DNA from: Bosea vestrisii | GTDB lineage: Bacteria; Pseudomonadota; Alphaproteobacteria; Rhizobiales; Beijerinckiaceae | Length of the DNA: 64,000 nucleotides | Direction: 5' to 3' | NCBI RefSeq assembly: GCF_030144325.1 | Contig: NZ_CP126307.1 | Span: 3,579,001 to 3,643,000 of the forward strand | Shown: positions 1 to 8,506 of the stretch, piece after piece | Position numbering within the stretch: the first letter of the stretch is position 1 | Layout of the letters: every line of letters begins with the position of its first letter | The notes under the pieces: generated by a model | Told to the model about the DNA's origin: nothing | The model's input: only the letters and a program-made list of their open reading frames with translations | The model's database searches: none | Program-made: the position numbers and the translations under genes

Positions 1-1844
1 TCCCGGCGCCGTTCGGCGAAGGCTAACGCCGTGCCGACGAGGCCGCGCGGGAACAGGATGACGAGCAGCACGATCGAGGCGCCCAGGACGAAGCGCCAGT
101 ACATCGTCGCCTTCATCAACTGTTCCTGCAGGCCCATGAAGGCGAAGGCGCCGACGATCGGACCCGACACGGTCTGGACGCCGCCGAGCAGCACCATCAG
201 GAGCCCGTCGACCGAACGCGGGATCGCCATATAGGTCGGGAAGACCGAGCCCTTGAAGAAGGCGCAGAGGGCGCCAGCGATGCCGGCCGCGAAGGCGGCG
301 ATGATGAAGGCGATCCACTGGATGCGCATCACCGGCAGGCCGATCGCCTCGGCCCGGAGCGGGCTGTCGCGCCCGGCCCGCAAGGCATAGCCGAAGGGCG
401 CGAAGACGACGACGCGAAGGCAAAGGATCGCCGCGACGCAGATCGCCAGCGCGAGATAGTAGTAGACCAGCTTCGAGCTCGCCCAGGCCGCCGGCCAGAC
501 GCCGAGAATGCCGTTGTCGCCGCCGGTGACATCGACCCATTGGAAGGCGGTCGCCCAGGCGATCTGGGCGAAGGCCAGTGTCAGCATGGCGAGATAAACG
601 CCGGACAACCGCACGCAGAACCAGCCGAAGACGAAACCGGCGATGCCGGCGAGGAAGGGCGCGAAGGCGAGCGCCGGCAGCATCGGCATACCGAGCCACT
701 TCACCGCCAGCGCCGCGCCATAGGCGCCGAGCCCGAAATAGGCGGCGTGGCCGAAGGAGGCCATGCCGCCCGGGCCCATCATGAAGTGCAGCGACGCGGC
801 GAAGAGCGCGAAGATCGAGAGCTCGGTCAGCGTCAGCAGCCAATGGTCGGCGACGATGAACGGCGCGAGCAGCAGCACGGCCAGGGCCGCGAGGCCGATC
901 AGCTTGACGTTGTGGCTGGCGGGCAGAAGCAGCGGCTCGACCGGGCCATGCGCATGGGCGCTGCCGACCGGGCGCTTGCCCATCAGCCCATAGGGCTTGA
1001 TGACGAGAACGATGGCCATCACCAGGAAGACCAGCACCAGCGTGATCTTCGGGAAGATCAGGATGCCGAAGGCGTGGATGATGCCGATCAGCACTGCGGC
1101 GAGATAGGCGCCAGTGACGCTGCCGAGCCCGCCGACGACCACGACGACGAAGGCCTCCGAGATCATCGAGAGGTCCATGTGCAGGTTCACTGCCTCGCGC
1201 GGGAGCTGCAGGGCCCCGCCGAGCGCGGCAAGTCCGGCGCCGAAGGCAAAGACCGAGGTGAAGAGCAGGCGCTGGTTGACGCCGAGTGCGCCGACCATCT
1301 CGCGGTCCTGCGTCGCGGCGCGCACCAGCGTGCCCCAGCGCGTCTTCTGGAACAGGAACCAGAGCAGGCCGAGCATGATCGGCCCGACCACGATCAGGAA
1401 AAGCTCATAGGTCGGGAAGCGGCTGCCCATCAGCACGACGAAGCTCTTGAAGCCGGGTGCGCGCGGGCCGAGCTTGTCCTCCGGTCCCCAGATGCCGAGC
1501 GCGATGTCCTGGACCATCAGTACGAGGCCGAAGGTGGCGAGCAGCTGGAACAGCTCGGGCGCCTGATAAATCCGGCGCAGGATCACGATCTCGACGATGG
1601 CGCCAAGTACCGCGATGACCAGCGCCGCGAGCAGGACGCCACCCCAGAAGCCGAGCGCATCGGAGCCGCCAAAATAGGTGACCAGCGTGAAAGCGAGATA
1701 GGCGCCCAGCATGTAGAAGGAGCCGTGCGCGAAGTTCACGATCCGCGTCACGCCGAAGATGATCGACAGCCCGCAGGCGACGAGGAAGAGCGACGAGGCC
1801 GAGGCCAGGCCGTTGAGCGTCTGCGCGAAGATCAGGTCGATCAT
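1..1844 (-). CDS. Fused branched-chain amino acid ABC permease (LivH-LivM), C-terminus cut by window edge
   Basis: Membrane part of a Liv-type ABC importer for branched-chain or related amino acids and amides. The frame opens with ATG at 1844 (start Met-Ile-Asp-Leu) and stays open to base 3, giving at least 614 codons. Residues about 1-300 are a LivH permease (typical NFAHGSFYMLGAY segment). After a short His/Pro/Leu linker a full LivM permease follows (LHFMMGPGGMASFGHAAYFGLGAY, later GLPVMRIQWIAF and GGVQTVSGPIVGAF). LivH and LivM are usually separate genes of about 300 and 350 residues, so this is a true fusion; I checked the phase at three points. The next gene upstream on this strand is the binding protein, 105 bases away. 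ATPase genes livG/livF presumably lie beyond base 1. The substrate cannot be told from sequence. Confidence 0.85.
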   Translation of the reverse strand, partial: MIDLIFAQTLNGLASASSLFLVACGLSIIFGVTRIVNFAHGSFYMLGAYLAFTLVTYFGGSDALGFWGGVLLAALVIAVLGAIVEIVILRRIYQAPELFQLLATFGLVLMVQDIALGIWGPEDKLGPRAPGFKSFVVLMGSRFPTYELFLIVVGPIMLGLLWFLFQKTRWGTLVRAATQDREMVGALGVNQRLLFTSVFAFGAGLAALGGALQLPREAVNLHMDLSMISEAFVVVVVGGLGSVTGAYLAAVLIGIIHAFGILIFPKITLVLVFLVMAIVLVIKPYGLMGKRPVGSAHAHGPVEPLLLPASHNVKLIGLAALAVLLLAPFIVADHWLLTLTELSIFALFAASLHFMMGPGGMASFGHAAYFGLGAYGAALAVKWLGMPMLPALAFAPFLAGIAGFVFGWFCVRLSGVYLAMLTLAFAQIAWATAFQWVDVTGGDNGILGVWPAAWASSKLVYYYLALAICVAAILCLRVVVFAPFGYALRAGRDSPLRAEAIGLPVMRIQWIAFIIAAFAAGIAGALCAFFKGSVFPTYMAIPRSVDGLLMVLLGGVQTVSGPIVGAFAFMGLQEQLMKATMYWRFVLGASIVLLVILFPRGLVGTALAFAERRR

Positions 1845-1949
1845 GCCGGGTTCCGTTGAAACAGCCGAAAAAGGGCGCAACTCTCCCGCGGCCGCAGCGA
1901 TCTGCCGCGGCCGGGTATCCTAGTCTAGATCAGGTCGAACTCCGGCGCT

Positions 1950-3158
1950 TCAGCCCGCGGGGCGAAGCGTCTTCACCTCTGCATCCGAAGGCAGGTACTT
2001 GGCTCCGTCGGCGTAGCGCCAGTCGACCATCACGCCCTTGCCGTCCTTGACCGCGGTCTTGCCGACATAGGCCCCGAGCGTCGCCTGGTGGTCGGAGGCG
2101 CGGAACTCCACCGGGCCGAATGCCGAGGTGAACTTCAGCCCCTTCAGGGCATCGACCAGCTTCTCGGTGTCGGTCGTGCCCGCCTTGGCGAGGCCCGCGG
2201 CGATGGCGTTCATGGTGTCGAAGCCGACCACCGAGCCGAGGCGCGGATAGTCGTTATACTTCGCCTTGTAGGCATCGCGGAACTTGACGTGCTCGGGCGT
2301 CTGGATCTCGGCGTGCGGATAGCCGGTGACGATCCAGCCGACCGGCGTCTCGGCGCCGAGCGGGTCGAGATATTCAGGCTCACCGGTCAGCATCGAGACA
2401 ACGGTGCGCCCTTCGAACAGCCCGCGAGTGTTGCCCTGGCGGACGAAGTTCGAGAGGTCGGCGGCGAAGGTGACGTTGAAGATCGCGTCGGGCTTGGCCG
2501 CCTCGAGCGCCTGCACGGTCGCGCCGGCATCGATGCGGCCGAGCGCCGGGAACTGCTCGGCGACGAACTCGACATCGGGCTTGGCCTTCTTCAAGAGCTC
2601 CTTGAACCACTTCACGGCCGACTGGCCGTATTCGTAGTTCGGCGCCACGGTTGCCCATTTCTTGGCCGGGAGCTTGGCCGCTTCCTCGACCAGCATCGCC
2701 GCCTGCATGTAGGTCGAGGGCCGCAGGCGGAAGGTGTAGCGGTTGCCCTTGGCCCAGACGATCGCGTCGGAGAGCGGCTCGGAGGCGACATAGAGCCGCT
2801 TGTTCTGCAGGGCGTAGTCGGCGATGGCGAGGCCGACATTGGAGAGGAAGCCGCCCGAGAGCAGGTCGACCTTCTCGGCGTTGATGAGTTCGCCGGCGAG
2901 GCGGACCGAATCCTCGGGCTTGCCGGCATCGTCGCGGAACAGCGTCTCGACCTTGCGGCCGAGCACGCCGCCGGCGGCGTTGACCTGCTCCAGCGCCAGC
3001 TCCCAGCCCTGGCGATAGGGCTTTAGGAAGGCCGGCTGCGAGGTGTAGCTGTTGATCTCGCCGATCTTGATCGGCGCGCTTTGGGCGCGCAGCAGCGATG
3101 GCGTGGCCAGCGCGGCGGCGCCAAGCGCCGCTCCGCTGACGAATTGGCGACGGTCCAT
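1950..3158 (-). CDS. Liv-type ABC transporter substrate-binding protein
   Basis: Periplasmic receptor of the Liv-type importer encoded just downstream. The 402-residue product begins Met-Asp-Arg-Arg-Gln-Phe and has a hydrophobic stretch ending in LLRAQSA, a twin-arginine-like export signal, so a Tat route is possible. The mature part is a Peripla_BP_6 fold (IKIGEINSYTS, LINAEKVDLLSGG, APNYEYGQSAVKWF, RLGSVVGFDTMNAI). I chose ATG 3158 because GGGAGA lies about 9 bases upstream and the signal peptide starts there; the frame is open further upstream but that part is not protein-like. Family members bind amino acids, amides, urea or aromatic acids. The specific ligand is unknown. It is transcribed towards the fused permease and probably forms one unit with it. 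Confidence 0.85.
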   Translation of the reverse strand: MDRRQFVSGAALGAAALATPSLLRAQSAPIKIGEINSYTSQPAFLKPYRQGWELALEQVNAAGGVLGRKVETLFRDDAGKPEDSVRLAGELINAEKVDLLSGGFLSNVGLAIADYALQNKRLYVASEPLSDAIVWAKGNRYTFRLRPSTYMQAAMLVEEAAKLPAKKWATVAPNYEYGQSAVKWFKELLKKAKPDVEFVAEQFPALGRIDAGATVQALEAAKPDAIFNVTFAADLSNFVRQGNTRGLFEGRTVVSMLTGEPEYLDPLGAETPVGWIVTGYPHAEIQTPEHVKFRDAYKAKYNDYPRLGSVVGFDTMNAIAAGLAKAGTTDTEKLVDALKGLKFTSAFGPVEFRASDHQATLGAYVGKTAVKDGKGVMVDWRYADGAKYLPSDAEVKTLRPAG

Positions 3159-3362
3159 TCGATGGCTCTCCCGTTGATCGCTCGACTTACGCATCCACAG
3201 CCCCTCGCTGCGCGATCTCCTACCGTAGGCCAGTGCAGTGCAATGCAACAAGCCGGAGTGGAAATTCGTTTGTATGCGTATGAATTCTCGACTGGGGATT
3301 TTGGTTTGTCAATCATTCAAAACTGAACGGGCCTGCCTCTTCGGCTGGCAGTCCGCGGCAGC

Positions 3363-4118
3363 TCAGGATCGTCCACCATCGACCGAGAGGATCTGCCCGG
3401 TCACCCAACCAGCCTGTTCGGACAGGAAGAACAGGCTGGCATGGGCGATGTCCTCGGGCGTGCCGAGCTTGCGGGTATGGATGCCCTCGATCAGCCGCTT
3501 CTGGCCGTCCGGTCCATAGGATTCCCATTGCCGCTCGGTCGCCGGGTTGGAGCGGACGAAGCCCGGCGCGACCGAATTGACGGTGATGCCATGCGGTCCG
3601 AACTCCCAGGCGAGCTGTTTGGTCAGGCCGACCAGAGCGTGCTTGGCGCTGGCATAGGCCTGGATGCCGGTGAGGCTCGGGCGCAGGCCGGCGCCCGAGG
3701 AGATGTTGACGATGCGGCCGTATCCGGCCTGCTTCATCGCCGGCGCAGCGGCTTGCGACAGGAAGAAGGCGGCATCGACATTGGCGGCGAAGACGGCGCG
3801 CCAGTCGCTCTCGGAAATCTCCTCGATCGGCCGGCCAACCTGTCCACGCACGCCGCCGGCGGCATTGACCAGGAGGTCGAGCCGGCCCTCGGCGGCGAGG
3901 ATCGCGCCGACGAGCTCCCGCGTGGCCTCCGGGCTGCCGAGATCGGCGACATGGTCGCTGGCGCCGAGCGCATTCGCGCTGGCGGCGACGCCCTCAGCAT
4001 CGAGATCGGCGAGATGAACGCGGGCGCCGGCCTCGACAAGTGCGGCAGCGATGGCGCGGCCAATGCCCTGCGCTGCGCCGGTGACGAGGGCTACGCGGCC
4101 GTCGAAGCGGATCTGCAT
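3363..4118 (-). CDS. SDR-family oxidoreductase
   Basis: NAD(P)-dependent short-chain dehydrogenase of 251 residues, a normal length for a classical SDR. Visible motifs are the nucleotide-binding TGAAQGIG at residues 13-20, NAAGG after beta-4, the active-site Ser in NISSGAG, and YASAK with the catalytic Tyr and Lys; the C-terminus ends in VDGGRS. It is the last gene of a run starting with an isoaspartyl peptidase and a ketopantoate-reductase-like gene, and its first 28 bases overlap the end of the latter, so translation is probably coupled. I see no clear Shine-Dalgarno before ATG 4118. The oxidised substrate is unknown; context suggests a hydroxy acid or alcohol made from a peptide or amide nutrient. 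Confidence 0.85.
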   Translation of the reverse strand: MQIRFDGRVALVTGAAQGIGRAIAAALVEAGARVHLADLDAEGVAASANALGASDHVADLGSPEATRELVGAILAAEGRLDLLVNAAGGVRGQVGRPIEEISESDWRAVFAANVDAAFFLSQAAAPAMKQAGYGRIVNISSGAGLRPSLTGIQAYASAKHALVGLTKQLAWEFGPHGITVNSVAPGFVRSNPATERQWESYGPDGQKRLIEGIHTRKLGTPEDIAHASLFFLSEQAGWVTGQILSVDGGRS

Positions 4119-5131
4119 TGGTCGATCAATACCTTCAGCGTGTCTGATGACATCGGGCGGCGTCCGTCCTCGATGTCGCGGATCAGGGTGACCAGAAGCT
4201 CCAATGCCGGCGTGGCGACGCCGACCTCGCGGCCAAGCGCCGAGATGATGCCGATCTGCGGCCCGCCTTCCGTCTTGCGCTTGCGCACGGCAAGATCGCG
4301 CCAGATGCCGGAATGGGTCTTGGCGGTCTTGGAGGTGTAGTCGGCGAGCCAGGCGATCGTCTCGACCTGCGGCCCCTCGGGTGCGCTGGGGGCGAAAACC
4401 AGCGGATCGAAATCGCCGAAGCCGAGCGATTTTACCCCGCGGGCCGCGGCGACCGCGCCGACCTCGCGCCCGAGCGTCAGCCAGACCGGCAGCCGTTCCG
4501 GATCGGCGAAGTTCGCCGACATCGAATCATTGGTCAGGGCTGTCCCGAACAGCATCGCGCCATAGGCGAGCTTGCCCCAGAGATAGCCGTAGATGTTGTC
4601 GGTCAGGATCGCGTCCGGCTCGAAGATTTTGAGCAGCTGGTGCATCTCGCGCACCCGGCCGGTCATCGCCCCATCGACCTCGCCGACGACCACGGCGCCG
4701 CGATTGCCGTAGAGGATCTCGCCCGGCCCGTGCCAGTCGGCACCGAAATTGACGAAGCAGCCCATCGTCCGCTCCGCGCCGACCGCCTTGGCAATAGTGA
4801 TCTCGTTAAGCCCGTTCTGGGCCGAGAGCACATAGCCATCGGCGGCGAGGTGCGGCTTCAGGGCGGCAAGTGCAGCCTCCGTCGCCCCCGCCTTCACCGC
4901 CAGCACGATGCGCGAATAGGTCCCGGTCAGCTCCTGCGGCGTCACCGCCGGCATGACCTGCCGGAACTCCTCGACCGGCCCGGTGATCGCGAGTCCCGAT
5001 GTCCGGCAGGCCTCGACATGCTCGGGGACGATGTCGACCGTCAGCACCGGCACCCCGGCCCGGGCCCAATAGGCGCCGAGCGTGCCGCCGATCGCGCCGG
5101 CGCCCCAGATCAGGATCGGTTCGCCGCTCAT
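4091..5131 (-). CDS. Ketopantoate reductase-family (PanE/ApbA-like) protein
   Basis: 346-residue protein of the 2-dehydropantoate 2-reductase family, which reduces a 2-oxo acid with NADPH. The N-terminal Rossmann motif is GAGAIGGTLGAYWARAG, followed by VLAVKAGATE and the conserved SAQNGLNE segment; the C-terminal helical domain has the Lys-containing YLWGKLAYGAML. ATG 5131 overlaps the stop of the isoaspartyl peptidase gene by four bases (ATGA), which fixes the start and implies translational coupling. Its placement in a catabolic-looking cluster, away from panB/panC, argues that it is a paralogue acting on another 2-oxo or 2-hydroxy acid rather than the biosynthetic PanE. The family is clear; the substrate is inferred only from context. 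Confidence 0.8.
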   Translation of the reverse strand: MSGEPILIWGAGAIGGTLGAYWARAGVPVLTVDIVPEHVEACRTSGLAITGPVEEFRQVMPAVTPQELTGTYSRIVLAVKAGATEAALAALKPHLAADGYVLSAQNGLNEITIAKAVGAERTMGCFVNFGADWHGPGEILYGNRGAVVVGEVDGAMTGRVREMHQLLKIFEPDAILTDNIYGYLWGKLAYGAMLFGTALTNDSMSANFADPERLPVWLTLGREVGAVAAARGVKSLGFGDFDPLVFAPSAPEGPQVETIAWLADYTSKTAKTHSGIWRDLAVRKRKTEGGPQIGIISALGREVGVATPALELLVTLIRDIEDGRRPMSSDTLKVLIDQCRSASTAA

Positions 5132-6075
5132 GCCTGCCCCATCACCTCGATATCGGCATGGGTTCCGACATGGACGAGCCCGTCCGGCGTCACCCAGCCC
5201 CGATACATGCCGTTGGTATTGTGTGGGGCGACGATCGTGCCGTCTGCGCCGACCGCAACGAGGCCCGCTCCGATCTTGTGGGCGGTGAGCTCGGCAATGG
5301 CGCGATCGGATGCTTCCTTCAGGGAGAGGCCGGCATAGCCGATCAGCGACGCGATCTCGTGGCCGATGCAATAGCGGATGAAGAACTCGCCCTTGCCGGT
5401 GCCCGAGACGGCGCAGCGGCCGTCGCGGGCATAGGTGCCGGCGCCGATGATCGGGGAATCGCCGACGCGTCCAGGCGGCTTGTTGGTGTAGCCACCGGTC
5501 GAGGTCGCGGCGGCAAGATGGCCGTTGGCGTCGAGCGCGACCGCGCCGACGGTTCCGTGCTTCTCGGCCTCGCTCGCCTCGCCGGCGGTGCCGACGAGCT
5601 CGCGGATCTTCATCGAGGCCAGGTTCTTGCGCCGCCTCTCTGTCGAGAAATACTCGTTCTCGACGATATCGAGCCCCTCGGTCTGGGCGAAGGCGTCGGC
5701 TGCCGGGCCAGTCAGCAGCAACGGATCGCCGCGATGCATCAGCGCCTTGGCCGCACTGACCGGATTGCGGATGCGCTTGACCGCGCAGAGCGCGCCGGCG
5801 GCCAGCGTCGAGCCGTCCATGATCGAGGCGTCGAGCTCATGCTCGCCATCGGCATTGAAGGCGGCGCCGTGGCCGGCGTTGAAATGGATCGAATCCTCCA
5901 TCACCAGCACGGCCGCTTCGACAGCATCGACTGCGCTGCCGCCCTTGGTCAGGATCGCCCAGCCGGCGCGCAGCGACTTGGCGAGATGGGCCTTGGCCTC
6001 GGCCCATTCGCCGTCGGACATCTCGGCCTTGGGCAAGGTGCCGCAGCCGCCATGGATGGCGAGAGCGATGGTCAT
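5128..6075 (-). CDS. Isoaspartyl peptidase / L-asparaginase (plant-type, Ntn hydrolase)
   Basis: 315-residue Ntn hydrolase of the IaaA/plant-type asparaginase family. It hydrolyses beta-aspartyl dipeptides and L-asparagine after self-cleavage into two chains. The N-terminus LAIHGGCGTL is the family hallmark, and the autocleavage site is HGTVGAVALD with Thr175 as nucleophile. Further conserved parts are FNAGHGAAFN, TNKPPGRVGDSPIIGAGTYA and GTGKGEFFIR. Length fits the family (about 310-340). It is transcribed before and overlaps the PanE-like gene by four bases. The neighbouring peptide-type ABC importer and creatininase-family enzyme suggest a role in using amide- or isopeptide-linked nitrogen compounds. 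Confidence 0.9.
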   Translation of the reverse strand: MTIALAIHGGCGTLPKAEMSDGEWAEAKAHLAKSLRAGWAILTKGGSAVDAVEAAVLVMEDSIHFNAGHGAAFNADGEHELDASIMDGSTLAAGALCAVKRIRNPVSAAKALMHRGDPLLLTGPAADAFAQTEGLDIVENEYFSTERRRKNLASMKIRELVGTAGEASEAEKHGTVGAVALDANGHLAAATSTGGYTNKPPGRVGDSPIIGAGTYARDGRCAVSGTGKGEFFIRYCIGHEIASLIGYAGLSLKEASDRAIAELTAHKIGAGLVAVGADGTIVAPHNTNGMYRGWVTPDGLVHVGTHADIEVMGQA

Positions 6076-6093
6076 GATGAAATCCTCGGCATA

Positions 6094-6244
6094 ACCCCTC
6101 CCCCTCGTGGGGAGGGGCAGGGGTGGGGGGCGAACGACTGGGTGACGGGCTAGGGCGCTGGGGCAATCTGGGCGATCTATGCGGAGGGCTGCAGGTCTGC
6201 CTTTTCGCCCCCCACCCCTAACCCCTCCCCACGAGGGGGAGGGG
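6094..6244. repeat. Composite palindromic repeat (BIME-like), copy 1
   Basis: Two facing copies of one GC-rich palindrome fill the 183-base gap between the isoaspartyl peptidase gene and the peptide-binding protein gene. The first has the 9-bp stem CCCCTCCCC / GGGGAGGGG at 6095-6117, followed by a tail (CAGGGGTGGGGGGCGAACGA). The second at about 6206-6244 is the inverted copy. The same unit recurs at 11117-11229 and, with a variant stem, at 33626-33772. The arrangement resembles REP/BIME elements. It probably also acts as an RNA hairpin between two genes read in the same direction. Confidence 0.75.
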
Positions 6245-6258
6245 AACTATCGCCGCCC

Positions 6259-7863
6259 TCACTTCACAGGCTTGATGTCCATCGCCAGCGTGTCCTCGTC
6301 GACGCGCGGGCGGATCGTCACCTTGGCCTTCTGCATCGCCCAGGCCGAACCGACGGCGAGGATCGGCAGGCGCGGCCGGTCCTTGGCGACGATGGCGTTG
6401 GCCTGCGCCAGGAGGTCGTTGCGCTTGGCCTCGTCCATCTCGATCGCGGCGTCCTCGATCAGCTTGTCGAGCTCGGCGTTCTTGTAGCCGAGCACGTTGA
6501 AGGCCCCGAGCTTCTTGGCCGGGTCGTTCGAGTGCACCACCGAGGAGAGCGTGTAGTTCGCCTCCCCTGTCAGCGTGCCCCAGCCAGACATCGACAGCGA
6601 GAAGTCGCCGCGCAGGCGCGCCGGGAAGAAGACGGCGCCCGGCTGGGCGTTGGCATTCACGTCGATGCCGATGCGCGCCAGCATCTGGGCGATCGAGGTG
6701 CCGACCTGGCGATCGCCCGGCAGGCGGTCATTGGTGAAGGAAAACGAGACCTTGAAGCCGTTCGGGTAGCCGGCTTCCTCCATCAGCTTCTTCGCCTTGG
6801 CGAGATCGGGCTTCAGCGGCGGCAGGCTCTTGTTGTAGCCGGCGATATCGGGCGTCACCAGCTGGTTGACGGCCGAGCCGAGCCCTTCCATCGCGACGTC
6901 CACCAACGCCGGCCGGTCGATGGCGAGGTCGATCGCCTCCCGCACCTTGACGTCCTGCAGCGGGTTCTTCGGCAGGGCTGAGCCGTCCTTGGCGCTGACC
7001 TGCGGGGACTTCTCCCGCATGTCGAGCTCCATGTTGAAGACATAGACCGTGTCGATGGTGGTGACCGAGAGCTTGGTATCGCGCTTCAGCGTCGGCACGT
7101 CCGAGGCTGGGGCGCGCACGATGATGTCGACCTGGCCGGCCTTGAGCTGGGCGACACGGGCGGCGTCGTTCGGCAATTCCTTGCGCAGCACGCGCTGCCA
7201 CGGCTCCTTCTCGCCCCAATAGCCGTCGAAGCGCTCGAGCACGAGCTGGTCCTTCGGCGTCCACGACACGAACTTGTAGGGGCCGGTGCCGATCGCCGCC
7301 TTGCCGGTGTTGAAGGCGTCGTTGGCATTGTCCTTGGTCAGCCCGGCGGCCGCCTTGTGCGAGACGATGAACAGCCGGATGAAATCATTGGGCAGGTTCG
7401 GCGCCGGCCCGTCGGTGACGATGTGGACGGTGAGCGGATCGACGATCTTCACCTCCTTGACGCGCCGGACATAGATCGTCGTCGGGTTCGGGCCGGCGAC
7501 GACGGGGATGCGCTCGATCGAGAACTTGACGTCCTCGGCGGTGAAGTCGGAGCCGTCATGGAACTTGACGCCGGGGCGCAGCTTGAACTCCCAGACTGAT
7601 GGCTCGATCGCCTTCCAGCTCAAGGCGAGGCGCGGCTCGATCTGGAGCTTGTCGCCCGACCAGGTCAGCGTGTCGAAGACATGCTTCAGCGCTTCGGCAT
7701 GGGTGCCGGTCGCGGTGAAGTGCGGGTCGATCGATTCCGGCCCGGCGCGGACGCCGATCGTCAGCGTTTGCGCCATTGCGGCGCCGGAGAGCGGCAGCCC
7801 CACGAGGGCGGCGAGGGCGACGGTCCGCCAGAGCGGGGACCGGTGCGACAGCGGCTTGGTCAT
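6259..7863 (-). CDS. Peptide/nickel-type (family 5) ABC transporter substrate-binding protein
   Basis: 534-residue periplasmic receptor of a DppA/OppA-type importer. ATG 7863 opens a Sec signal peptide (MTKPLSHRSPLWRTVALAAL...AAMAQ) followed by an SBP_bac_5 domain: LTIGVRAGPESIDPHFTATG, VWEFKLRPGVKFHDG, GTGPYKFVSW, VREAIDLAIDRPALV. The start overlaps the stop of the MarR gene by four bases (ATGA), so the regulator and binding protein share a messenger. The partner permeases and ATPase are on the opposite strand from 9231 to 12967, an unusual split in which one intergenic region can control both arms. Ligands of this family include peptides, opines, glycosides and metal chelates; none can be chosen from sequence alone. 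Confidence 0.88.
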   Translation of the reverse strand: MTKPLSHRSPLWRTVALAALVGLPLSGAAMAQTLTIGVRAGPESIDPHFTATGTHAEALKHVFDTLTWSGDKLQIEPRLALSWKAIEPSVWEFKLRPGVKFHDGSDFTAEDVKFSIERIPVVAGPNPTTIYVRRVKEVKIVDPLTVHIVTDGPAPNLPNDFIRLFIVSHKAAAGLTKDNANDAFNTGKAAIGTGPYKFVSWTPKDQLVLERFDGYWGEKEPWQRVLRKELPNDAARVAQLKAGQVDIIVRAPASDVPTLKRDTKLSVTTIDTVYVFNMELDMREKSPQVSAKDGSALPKNPLQDVKVREAIDLAIDRPALVDVAMEGLGSAVNQLVTPDIAGYNKSLPPLKPDLAKAKKLMEEAGYPNGFKVSFSFTNDRLPGDRQVGTSIAQMLARIGIDVNANAQPGAVFFPARLRGDFSLSMSGWGTLTGEANYTLSSVVHSNDPAKKLGAFNVLGYKNAELDKLIEDAAIEMDEAKRNDLLAQANAIVAKDRPRLPILAVGSAWAMQKAKVTIRPRVDEDTLAMDIKPVK

Positions 7864-8411
7864 GTTGAGGTCCCTTCGGGTTCCAGATCGGCAGGCCAGG
7901 TCGAGGAGGCGATCACCATCTTGTCCATCAGCTCGCAGAGCTGCTTCTGCTCGGCTTCCGTGAGGGCTGACAGCATCGCGGTCTGCTGTCCCTCCATCAT
8001 CGGCATGGTCTCGTCGAAGATGGCGCGCCCGGCCGGCGTCAGCGCCAGCACATAGCTGCGCAGGTCGTCCGGATCGGTCTCGCGTTTGAGCAGCCGCCGC
8101 TGCAGCAGCTTCTGGATCGCCCGTGAGAGCGTGTTCTTCGGCAGGCCGGAGGAGGAGACGATGTTCTTGGCGGCGACGCCGCCCTTGAGTCCGACGGCGT
8201 AAAGCGCGACGAATTCCGGCCGCACCAGACCATAGCGCGTCTCGATCCAGCGGTAGACCGGATCGTTGAAGCGGAAGGCGATGAAATTGAGCCGAAAGGA
8301 CAACCAGCAAGGGTTGTCCCAGAGCTTGGTGACGATCAGCGGATCGAGCTCGCGCAGCGCCACCTCCCGGTCGCGATCGAGTTTGGACAAGGAAGTCGGG
8401 GCGCGTGCCAT
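7860..8411 (-). CDS. MarR-family transcriptional regulator
   Basis: 183-residue winged-helix regulator. The DNA-binding region is RPEFVALYAVGLKGGVAAKNIVSSSGLPKNTLSRAIQKLLQRRLLKRE, with the MarR wing motif DPDDLRSYVLALTPAG; flanking helices would form the dimer interface. In-frame ATGs exist at 8435, 8420 and 8411. I prefer 8411 because AGGA stands 8 bases before it; 8435 lies inside the palindrome that is probably the operator. The gene overlaps the peptide-binding protein gene (ATGA) and diverges from the creatininase-transporter operon. Many MarR proteins repress divergent catabolic genes and release DNA on binding the nutrient. That is the likely role here, by inference. Confidence 0.85.
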   Translation of the reverse strand: MARAPTSLSKLDRDREVALRELDPLIVTKLWDNPCWLSFRLNFIAFRFNDPVYRWIETRYGLVRPEFVALYAVGLKGGVAAKNIVSSSGLPKNTLSRAIQKLLQRRLLKRETDPDDLRSYVLALTPAGRAIFDETMPMMEGQQTAMLSALTEAEQKQLCELMDKMVIASSTWPADLEPEGTST

Positions 8412-8427
8412 CTCGGACATCCTATTT

Positions 8428-8443
8428 AGTTCCATATGGAACT
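8428..8443. promoter_or_regulatory. 16-bp perfect palindrome, probable MarR operator
   Basis: AGTTCCATATGGAACT is a perfect inverted repeat between the marR-type gene and the divergent creatininase/transporter operon. It is the only such palindrome in this gap, and its position would block promoters of both arms. A possible -35 (TTGACG, 8443-8448) abuts it on the plus strand, and an AT-rich TAAATA lies next to it on the minus strand. Size and symmetry suit a MarR dimer. Binding is inferred, not shown. Confidence 0.6.
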
Positions 8444-8506
8444 TGACGGTCTCTTATACCGCTGTCAAGGATGACGCGGTCTCGCCGAAACGCAAGGATC
8501 AGCGCT

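Noticed and set aside
540..1859. 439-codon open frame on the plus strand at the window start
   Set aside because: It is the antisense of the fused LivHM gene and is full of Glu/Asp/Gln/His runs typical of such shadows.
1886..1910. CCGCGGC/GCCGCGG stem-loop between the Liv binding protein and the permease
   Set aside because: Seven-bp stem with an 11-base loop and no T-run; such matches are expected by chance at this GC content.
4091..5131. Assignment as the pantothenate-pathway enzyme PanE
   Set aside because: No panB/panC/panD nearby and the gene is locked into a peptidase/SDR operon, so I kept the family name only.
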